The notes below the pieces were generated by a model. The model saw nothing but the letters and a program-made list of their open reading frames with translations. It was not told the DNA's origin and ran no database searches. 64,000 bases of DNA. Source: Planctomycetota bacterium. GTDB lineage: Bacteria > Planctomycetota > UBA1135 > GCA-002686595. The stretch lies in assembly GCA_020638875.1 (NCBI GenBank), contig JACKHS010000003.1:209486-273485 (forward strand), in the 5' to 3' direction. A program made the translations under genes and the position numbers. Positions 57,407 through 64,000 of this stretch are shown here, piece after piece; within the stretch, counting starts at the first letter, position 1, and each line of letters opens with the position of its first letter.

Positions 57407-58035
57407 TCACTCGTCGACGAGGGAAGCGTCCGCGAGGCGGTAGAGCCCCGACAGACCGCCGTCGTCGTCGAGCACCTCGCCCACCTCCAGGCGACCGCGC
57501 ACGACCGCTTGCCCGGGCACGGCCTGCGCGTCCAGCGGCGCGCGCAGCACCACGCGCACCCACTCGTCCGCCACCGGCACCGCGCCGAAGCAGCAGCCCG
57601 GGGGGAAGCGCGTCAGCAGGAACTCGCGCACCTCGCGGCCCTCGAGGTCGAGCACCAGCGGGAAGCCGGCCAGCTCCACCTCCACGCCGTCGAGCCGCGC
57701 CGCGGCGGGCGGGAAGTCCGCCGCGCCGAGCGCCGGTCCCCCGCCGCGCAACGCGGGCGGATCGTAGCCGTCGAAGGCCAGCCGCGCGAAGTCCACGCGC
57801 TCCCCGGGCGCGGGCCGCGTCGACGGCGACGCCTCGCGGGCGGCCCTCTCCCCCGGGCGCGGCGTCCTGCGGCGCGCCGACGACCGGCGCGCGCGTCCGC
57901 GCGCGCCGCGCACCGGCGCGGGCGGCAGCGGCGGCGGTCCGCCGGGCCCCCGCGAGCGCCCAGCCCGAGCAGCGCCGCGCCCAGCGCCAGCGCGCGCCCA
58001 GGCCCGGCGGCGCCCGCGTCCGCGCGGCCGCTCAC
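57407..58035 (-). pseudogene. DUF3299-domain lipoprotein-like gene with a frameshift
   Basis: Start GTG 58035 has GGAGG 8 nt upstream. The first 30 codons give an Ala/Leu-rich export-type segment (RALALGAALLGLG). Near 57945 the frame must change; from there the other frame gives RVDFARLAFDGYDPPAL, VEVELAGFPLVLDLEGREVR, EFLLTRFPPGCCFGAVPV, ADEWVRVVL and LEVGEVLDDDGGLSGLYRL, the DUF3299 pattern (PPGCCFG), usually in small exported planctomycete/proteobacterial proteins. Function unknown. Intact apart from the one shift. Confidence 0.6.
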
Positions 58036-60168
58036 TCCCGCCGCCTCCAGCGCCGCCAGGTCGTCGACGTCCGACGGCCAGACCACACACGCGCCCGTCG
58101 CTGGTCCCGGCCAGCGCGCGCTCGCCGTCGGGCGCGAAGGCCACGCAGCTCACGCTCTCGTCGCGCCCCGGCCCGGTCAGGTCGAGGAGCCGCGCGGCGG
58201 TCGCGGTCTCGTGCACGCTCACGCGCCCGGCGAGGCCGCCGCACAGGAAGCGCTCGCCGTCCGGGGCGCGAAGGCGCGCGCGCACCGGCGGCCCCGGGTC
58301 CAGCGCGCGCGTCAGCGTCGCGCCGCGCTCGAGGTCGAGCACCGTGAGGTCGAGCGCGCCCTCGACCGTCACCATCCGACGCGCGTCGGGCGCGAGCGCC
58401 AGCGCCTCGACGCGGCCGAGCTGGCGGTCGCGCAGGGCCGCGCGCCGCGCGCCGCTCGTCGCGTCCCACGCGCGCACCGTGCCGCCGTCGCCGGCCCAGG
58501 CGTAGACCTCGGCGTCGGGCGTCACCGCGCCGCCGATCACCACGAGCGGCGGCGCTGGCCGGCTGGCGCGCGAGCTCCACGCCGCGCGCGACGTCGCTCG
58601 CCGACACCGCCGCGCCGTCCCAGCCCACGCACAGCGCGCGCGCGCCGTCGTCGCGAGAGCGCGAGCGCCGAGACCGGCAGCCCGGCGTCGAGCCGCGCGA
58701 GCTCGGCGCCGTCGGCGCACGACCACACGACGACCTCGCCCGCGCGCGTCCCCGCCGCGAGCCGCGCGCTCGACGCGTCGAAGGCCACCGCGAGCACGGC
58801 GCCCCCGAGCGCGGTGCGCCGCGCGACCGCAGCCGTCGCGCCGTCGAGCCACACGACCTCTCCGCCGAGCGACGCCGCCGCGATCCACGCGCCGTCCGGG
58901 CTCTGCGCGAGCGCGCGCACCTCGGAGGCCGTCGCCGCGAAGGACACGGCGCCGGTCGGCGCCTGCGGTCCGAGCACGCGCACCTCGGCGCCGCGCGCGA
59001 GCGCGAGGAAGGTCCGCCCGTCGCGCACGAAGAAGCGCGCCACGGGCTCGCCCCAGCCCTCGACGTCGAGCTCGGCCGTCACGACGCCGCTCCCGTCCAC
59101 GAGCTGCGCGTGCCCGCGATCGGTGAAGAACGACACCTCGCCCGTGCGAGCGCTCAGCGCGCGCACCGCACCGGGGACCTCGCTGCGCCGGGGCGGGTCG
59201 AGCAGGCTCCACTGCAGCACGACGCCGGCATCGTCGCCGCTGATGAGGAACGGCCCCCAGGGCAGGACGGTCAGGGCACGCACCCAGTCCGCGTGGCCCT
59301 CGAGGTCGCGCTCCACATCGAGGTGGTCGCAGCAGTACTCGCGCACGAGCCCGTCGTCCGACGCGCTGGCAGCGAGCTCCCCGCTGGGCGCGATGTACAC
59401 GGCCCCGACGTCGTCGTCGTGGCGTGCGCGCTCTCGCCACAGCCGCGTGCGCGGGTCGAGGTAGCACACGAGGCCGCCGGTGAAGCCGGCGAGCACCCCG
59501 AGGCGCGCGTGCCCGGCCAGCGACAGCACGCGCTCGCCCTCGAACACCGAGGGCTCGACGTGGCGCGGCCCGGCATCCTCGAGGACCCACAGCGCGCCGT
59601 CCTCGTCCGCCGCCCACAGGCGCTCGCCCTCGAGCGCGAGCGCGGTCCACGCGCTCTCGTGCTCCGCCGCGAGCTCCTCGACCGCGCCGTCGCGCGTCGC
59701 GACGGAGAGCAGCTCGCCGTCGACCGTGCCGACGATCAAGCGCTCGCCGTCGTCGCTCGCGAGGAACACCGAGACGTCCGAGGGCGCCTCGCACAGCACG
59801 GGCAGCGCGCGCTCGCGCAGCAGGTCGAGGTGCCCCCACTCCCACCCGGCGTGCTCGTCGGGCACGTCGTCGAGGTGGCGCGCGGCCGTGACCAGGCGGC
59901 GCTCCGCCAGCGCGTCGCGCGCGCCGGCGAGGTGCGTGAGGAAGGCCTCGTGGCGCGCGTTCGCGAGCGCCTGCCGCGCCTCGGCGAGCTCGACCTGCGC
60001 GTCCTCGGCCGCGCGCTCGGCCTCCAGCGGCGCGGCGCGCGCGCGCCCGAGCTCGGCCGCGGCGCGCTCGCCGTACGCGCGCCACGCGCCGCGGGAGCGC
60101 GCGAACAGCACGGCCGCGAGCGCGAGCGCGGCGACTGCGAGCAGGCGGACGAGCCGCGGAGCCGACAT
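58036..60168 (-). pseudogene. Membrane-anchored WD40-repeat protein with several frameshifts
   Basis: ATG 60168 starts MSAPRLVRLLAVAALALAAV, a membrane anchor, then a helical coiled coil (residues 35-90, Ala/Glu/Arg) with DDVPDEHAGWEWGHLDLLRE, as in planctomycete WD40 proteins linked to kinases. WD/YVTN-like blades follow. The clean frame breaks near 58658; sequence like ALCVGWDGAAVSASD, then LVVIGGAVTPDAEVYAWAGD, then VWPSDVDDLAALEAAG continues in three successive frames, with breaks near 58550 and 58085, each a +1 step. It starts 10 nt after aroC. Confidence 0.65.
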
Positions 60169-60178
60169 GGTGCGCGCG

Positions 60179-61330
60179 CTACACGTCCGCGACGCGGCGG
60201 CGGTAGGCCTCGACGGCTTCGAGCAGCTCGCCCAGCGCGTCGCCGCCGAACTTCTCCAGCACCGCGTCGGCGAGCACGAGCGCGACCATCGCCTCGCCCA
60301 CCACGCCGGCGGCGGGCACGGACGTCACGTCCGAGCGCTGCCACGTGGCGCGCACGGTCTCGCCGCTCGCGAAGTCGACGCTCGGCAGCCCTTGGCGCAG
60401 CGTCGGGATCGGCTTCATCGCCGCGCGCAGCACGAGCGGCTCGCCGGTCGTCATGCCGCCCTCGAGCCCGCCCGCGCGGTTCGTCGCGCGCCGGAAGCGG
60501 CCCCACGCCTGCGGCGCGTCGGCGAGCTCGATCGCGTCGTGCACCTGCGAGCCCGGACGGCGCGCGGCCTCGAAGCCGAGGCCGACCTCGACGCCCTTGA
60601 TCGCCGGGATCGAGAGCAACGCGCCGCCGAGGCGCCCGGTCAGCCGCGCGTCGGCGCTGGCGTAGCCGCCCAGCCCCGGCGGCAGGCCGAGCGCGACGAC
60701 CTCGAAGACGCCGCCGAGCGTGTCGCCGTCGGCCTTGGCCGCGTCGACCGCCGCGCGCATGCGCTCGTCGGCCGCGGGGTCGAGCGAGAGGAAGTCGCTG
60801 GCCTCGCGCGCGGCGTGGCGCGCGGCGGGCGCGAGCGCGCCGAAGCGCGTCGCGTCGGCCTCGACGCCGCCGAGCGCGAGCGTGTGCGCGAAGACCTCGA
60901 CGCCCAGCGCGCCGAGCACGTGCCGCGCGATGGCGCCGGCCGCGACGCGCACCGCCGTCTCGCGGGCGCTCGCGCGCTCGAGCACCGCGCGCGGGTCGCG
61001 GTGTCCGTGCTTCTGACAGCCGGCGAGGTCGGCGTGCCCGGGCCGCGGGTCGCCCGGCACCGGCAGCTTCTCGATCACCGCGTCCTTGTTCGCGATGCGG
61101 AACGCGATCGGCGACCCGATCGTCGCGCCACCCTTCACGCCCGAGAGCAGCTCGACGCGGTCGGTCTCGATGCGCATGCGTCCGCCGCGGCCGTAGCCGC
61201 GCTGCCGCCGCGCGAGGTGCGCGTCGATCGCGTCGACGTCGAGCCGCAGCCCCGAGGGCAGGCCCTCGACGAGGCCCACGAGCGCCGCGCCGTGCGACTC
61301 CCCCGCCGAGCGCCAGACCAGGCGACTCAC
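60179..61330 (-). CDS. aroC: Chorismate synthase
   Basis: 383 aa from GTG 61330, overlapping the receiver gene stop (GTGA). VWRSAGESHGAALVGLVEGL (start), RGYGRGGRMRIETD, RPGHADLAGCQKHGHRDPRA, LERASARETAVRVAAGAIAR and GGMTTGEPLVLRAAMKPIPT are the FMN/EPSP-binding motifs. It makes chorismate from EPSP, the last shared step of aromatic synthesis. No other aro gene is in the window. Confidence 0.97.
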   Translation of the reverse strand: MSRLVWRSAGESHGAALVGLVEGLPSGLRLDVDAIDAHLARRQRGYGRGGRMRIETDRVELLSGVKGGATIGSPIAFRIANKDAVIEKLPVPGDPRPGHADLAGCQKHGHRDPRAVLERASARETAVRVAAGAIARHVLGALGVEVFAHTLALGGVEADATRFGALAPAARHAAREASDFLSLDPAADERMRAAVDAAKADGDTLGGVFEVVALGLPPGLGGYASADARLTGRLGGALLSIPAIKGVEVGLGFEAARRPGSQVHDAIELADAPQAWGRFRRATNRAGGLEGGMTTGEPLVLRAAMKPIPTLRQGLPSVDFASGETVRATWQRSDVTSVPAAGVVGEAMVALVLADAVLEKFGGDALGELLEAVEAYRRRVADV

Positions 61331-61827
61331 GACGCGCGCTCCGGCGGCTCGGGCAGCACCTCGACCCAGCCGTCCTCGTCGGGCTCGCCGAGGCGCGGCG
61401 CGTCGTGCGCGAGGGTCGACGCGACCGCGGGCGGCGCGACCGGCGTGAGCTCGACCTCGCGCTCTGCGCCGGCGACGGCCTCGGCGACGCAGCGCTCGAG
61501 CGTCGCGAGGTCGACCGGCTTCGCCAGCGTGCCGATCACGCCCGGGATCGCGAGCAGCTCGGCCTCGAGCGTCGCGTCGAGGAAGCCCGAGACGACGAGC
61601 GTCGGCGGCAGCAGCCCGGCGGCGGCGAGCTTGGGCAGCTCCTCGCGCCCGCGCTCGGCGCCGAGCTCGAGGTCGGCGAGCAGGAGCTGCGCCGGCGCCT
61701 CCTCGAGCAGCCCGCGCGCCTCCGCGTAGGAGAGCGCCGCGCGCACGCGGTGCCCGGCGCGCTCGAGGAACCACGCGGTGAGCTCCACGATGCGCTCGTC
61801 GTTGTCCACCAGCAGCAGGTCGGCCAT
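61327..61827 (-). CDS. Stand-alone response-regulator receiver protein
   Basis: 166 aa. One REC domain: acidic Asp8 and Asp10 (LLLVDNDERI), phospho-acceptor Asp52 (LLLADLELG), Ser in VVSGFLDAT and Lys in TLAKPVDL. The last 45 residues are an acidic, Pro-rich tail without a known output domain, so it likely acts by binding partners. No histidine kinase is near. TAGGCT (61834-61839) ends 6 nt before the ATG. Coupled to aroC by a 4-nt overlap. Confidence 0.85.
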   Translation of the reverse strand: MADLLLVDNDERIVELTAWFLERAGHRVRAALSYAEARGLLEEAPAQLLLADLELGAERGREELPKLAAAGLLPPTLVVSGFLDATLEAELLAIPGVIGTLAKPVDLATLERCVAEAVAGAEREVELTPVAPPAVASTLAHDAPRLGEPDEDGWVEVLPEPPERAS

Positions 61828-62134
61828 GCGCGGAGCCTAGCGCCCGGGCGCGGCGAAGTCCCGCGCGCGACTCGACGCGCGGCGCCCGGGCGAGGCGCGC
61901 GGACTCCTCGTCCGAGTCGCCGCGCGGTCGGCCCTCGAGGGTGAGGTGCTTGCCCACCCGGGACGGGATCCTGGCGAGGGTCACGACCTCGCGCGCGACG
62001 CAAGAGGTGCGCGGCGGCCCGGTCACAGCTCGGCGCCGTCGCACGGGAACGCCTCGCCGCCCCGCGGCAGCGCGAGGCGGGCCTCGATCGTGAGCGGCTC
62101 GACGGGCGGCGCGCTCGCGCAGGTCGCGCACCGC
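61828..62134. other. Intergenic region between APC permease and receiver gene
   Basis: About 307 nt. Apart from the TAGGCT box at 61834-61839 I see nothing: open frames here lack starts or family likeness, and no hairpin stands out. Confidence 0.4.
61834..61839 (-). promoter_or_regulatory. -10-like TAGGCT just before the receiver gene
   Basis: TAGGCT ends 6 nt before the ATG at 61827; no Shine-Dalgarno is seen. Same spacing as TATACT at dnaX and TACCCT at argF'. Weak -35. Confidence 0.3.
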
Positions 62135-63442
62135 TCAGCGCAGCGCGCGGGCCCGCAGGCCGGCGAAGGTGCGCCCGGACAGGCGCGGGTAGACGAGCTC
62201 GAAGAGCGCCGCCGCCCCCAGCATGCCGCCGAGGACGCCGAGCGCCGCGGGCGACTCCAGCGCCGTGTGCACCGTGAGCGCCACGAGGGCCGCCAGCGAG
62301 GCGAGGGTCGCGGTGCCGGTGACCCAGCGCCGCGCGCCGCACTCGGCCGAGAGGCGGAAGGCTGCGGCGTTCACCGCCGTGAAGACGAGCAGGAAGCCCG
62401 CGCTGCCCAGGATGGCGATGGCCTCGAGCTCGACGAGGTTGACGAGCAGCAGCGAGAGCCCGGCGGACACCGCCACGCCCGCGAGCGGCCGCTTCACGCC
62501 GCCGCGCTCGAGCAGCGCGGGCAGCTCGCCGTCCTTCGCGAGGCCGAAGCCCAGGCGCGCGTTGCCGTAGAGCGTCGCGTTGATCGCCGAGAGCGTCGCG
62601 AGCAGCGCCGAGACCGCCACGAGCACGAAGCCGACGTGCCCGAGCGCGGGGCGCGCGGCCTCGGCCAGCGCGTAGTCCTTGGCGGCGGCGATCGTCGCCT
62701 CGCTCACCGAACCGACGGTCACGATCGCGACCAGCACGTAGAGCGCGATCACGAACAGCACGCTGCCGTAGAACGCGCGCGGCAGGGTGCGCGCGGGGTC
62801 GCGCACGTCCTCGGCCGCGTTGGCGATCAGCTCGAAGCCCTCGTAGGCGACGAAGATCACCATGCCGCCGACGACGAGCGAGGACGGCGCGGCCCACGCG
62901 CTCGGCGCCAGGCGCGCCGGGTCGACGTGCGGGGCGCCCGCCGCGACGACGAGCAGCAGCAGCGTCAGCTTGAGCACCACGACGCCGGTCTCGACGCGCG
63001 CGATGCTGGCCGCGTCGAGCGCGTTGAGCAGCGCCGGCAGGGCGATCGCCGCGCTCGCCAGCACGTGCCGCGCGACCGGCGACGGCCCGTCGAGGAAGGT
63101 CTCCGCGTACGCGCCGAACGCGGCGGCGTAGAGCGCGGTCGTCACGAGGTAGCCGAGCCACAGCACGAGGTTCAGCACGCCCGTCAGGTAGTCGACACCG
63201 AAGGCGCGGTCGAGGAAGACCGTCGTGCCGCCGGCGCTCGGGAAGCGCACGGCGAGCTTCGCGTAGGCGTAGGAGGTGAGCAGCGCGACGACGCCGGCCA
63301 CGAGGAAGGCGACGGGCGTGCCGCCGCCCGCGAGGCCGACCGCGGTGCCCAGCACGGCGAAGATCCCGCCGCCCACCATGCCGCCGATCCCGATGGCGGC
63401 CGCGCCGAGGACGCCGGTGCCGCGCGCGCCCGCGTCGGCCAT
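62135..63442 (-). CDS. APC-superfamily amino acid permease
   Basis: 435 aa, about 12 hydrophobic spans. The N-terminal signature GAAAIGIGGMVGGGIFAVLG is the APC span-1 motif that binds the substrate backbone; VIFVAYEGFELIANAAEDVR in span 6 and LYGNARLGFGLAKDGELP after span 8 are also typical. The substrate cannot be told. It starts TGACC-ATG after mutS2, so the two are coupled. Confidence 0.85.
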   Translation of the reverse strand: MADAGARGTGVLGAAAIGIGGMVGGGIFAVLGTAVGLAGGGTPVAFLVAGVVALLTSYAYAKLAVRFPSAGGTTVFLDRAFGVDYLTGVLNLVLWLGYLVTTALYAAAFGAYAETFLDGPSPVARHVLASAAIALPALLNALDAASIARVETGVVVLKLTLLLLVVAAGAPHVDPARLAPSAWAAPSSLVVGGMVIFVAYEGFELIANAAEDVRDPARTLPRAFYGSVLFVIALYVLVAIVTVGSVSEATIAAAKDYALAEAARPALGHVGFVLVAVSALLATLSAINATLYGNARLGFGLAKDGELPALLERGGVKRPLAGVAVSAGLSLLLVNLVELEAIAILGSAGFLLVFTAVNAAAFRLSAECGARRWVTGTATLASLAALVALTVHTALESPAALGVLGGMLGAAALFELVYPRLSGRTFAGLRARALR

Positions 63443-63444
63443 GG

Positions 63445-64000
63445 TCAGAGCGCCTCGTAGAGCGTCACTTCGTCGAAGCCCACGCTCAGCTTCATCGAGC
63501 CCAGCTTGACCACGACCTCGCCCTCCTCGCGGCGCACCTTGTGCACCGGGCAGCGCTGCTTGTAGCGCGGCAGGTAGACGAGGTCGCCCTTCTTGAGCGA
63601 CTTGAGGAAGGCCGCGCGGCGCTCGGTCAGGCTCGCGCCGCCCAGCGCCTGGTCGAGGTCGTCGAGCACGCGCGCCATCTCCTCGCGCGGCGCGGCGCCG
63701 AGCTGCGGCAGCAGGCTGCGCGCGCGCTCGAGCGCGGTGCGCGCGCCGCGTACGCGCTCCTCGAGGCCGCGCTGGGCCTCGGCCTCGATCAGCTCGCCCT
63801 TGCGGTCGAGCTCGCCGGCGAGCGCGTCGAGCTCGGCCGTCTTGCGCGCCGCCTCCTCCAGCCGCGACTCGGCCGCGGAGCGCGAGGCCTCGGCCTGCGT
63901 GCGCACGTCGCGCACCTCGTCCATCAGCTCGGAGAGCGCGTCGTCGCGCCGCACGTGCAGCTCGCGCGCGCGGGCGACCAGCGCGCGCGACAGGCCCAGC
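63445..64000 (-). CDS. mutS2: MutS2 family protein, C-terminal part, cut by window edge
   Basis: About 185 C-terminal residues. LGLSRALVARARELHVRRDD enters a long coiled coil (EASRSAAESRLEEAARKTAE...), then a KOW-like segment KKGDLVYLPRYKQRCPVHKV ends with VKLGSMKLSVGFDEVTLYEA. This matches the region after the ATPase of MutS2 (RqcU), which splits collided ribosomes and limits recombination. The usual C-terminal Smr nuclease domain is absent. The ATPase lies outside the window. Confidence 0.75.
   Translation of the reverse strand, partial: LGLSRALVARARELHVRRDDALSELMDEVRDVRTQAEASRSAAESRLEEAARKTAELDALAGELDRKGELIEAEAQRGLEERVRGARTALERARSLLPQLGAAPREEMARVLDDLDQALGGASLTERRAAFLKSLKKGDLVYLPRYKQRCPVHKVRREEGEVVVKLGSMKLSVGFDEVTLYEAL

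Noticed and set aside
61860..62134. Small gene ending LTIEARLALPRGGEAFPCDGAEL
   Set aside because: It looks protein-like but has no start codon in frame after the permease stop, and no family was recognised.

Overview
The window is very GC-rich, tightly packed bacterial chromosomal DNA. The best guess for the organism is a member of the Planctomycetota or a close relative. The clues are a Ser/Thr kinase with a DWG (not DFG) magnesium loop fused to a formylglycine-generating-enzyme (FGE) type domain, an exported-protein C-terminal domain of a style I associate with planctomycetes, a DUF3299 protein and a Tsr3-type protein. Both window edges cut genes: a secretin on the left and mutS2 on the right. 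Almost everything is on the minus strand. The plus-strand genes are a cupin protein, argF'-dnaE, one hypothetical gene and an aminopeptidase fragment.

Layout. 1-3899: type IV pilus genes pilM-pilN-pilO(P)-pilQ. 4191-8017: rpoN-truA-hpf-ptsN-ptsH, a classic sigma-54/nitrogen-PTS cluster with truA inserted. 8205-9080: cupin_8-like gene. 9084-13141: tRNA-Arg(ACG), tadA, two tRNA-Ser, SRP RNA, dnaX, ybaB, recR, the well-known order around dnaX; dnaX needs a +1 shift at CCC-TGA to reach its tau-like C-terminus. 13305-17799: an N-succinyl/N-acetylornithine carbamoyltransferase and the replicative polymerase dnaE. 17800-18776: about 1 kb of degenerate tandem repeats between the convergent dnaE and rplQ. 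18777-33511: the S10-spc-alpha ribosomal cluster, with secY, adk, infA and rpoA, lacking rpmD. 33772-41578: an EF-G paralogue, then accessory genes that separate it from rpsG: two truncated genes meeting head to head, a Tsr3-like gene, a hypothetical gene and a kinase-FGE gene with an in-frame amber codon. 41807-57200: thrU-tyrU-glyT-thrT type tRNAs, tuf, rpmG, secE, nusG, rplKAJL, rpoBC, rpsL, rpsG. 57407-64000: a frameshift-ridden WD40/DUF3299 pair, aroC, a receiver protein, an APC permease and the end of mutS2.

Functionally most of the window is the core transcription/translation machinery, running as one long minus-strand block from the tRNA promoter near 57300 to rplQ. Promoter-like sequences are visible before the tRNA-tuf operon and before rpsJ. 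Several genes without a Shine-Dalgarno have a TANNNT box 6-7 nt before the start codon, which hints at leaderless transcripts. S12 naturally carries Arg at position 88, the residue of classical streptomycin-resistance mutants. Several frameshifts, one amber codon and one double-truncation junction need read-level checking before they are treated as biology.
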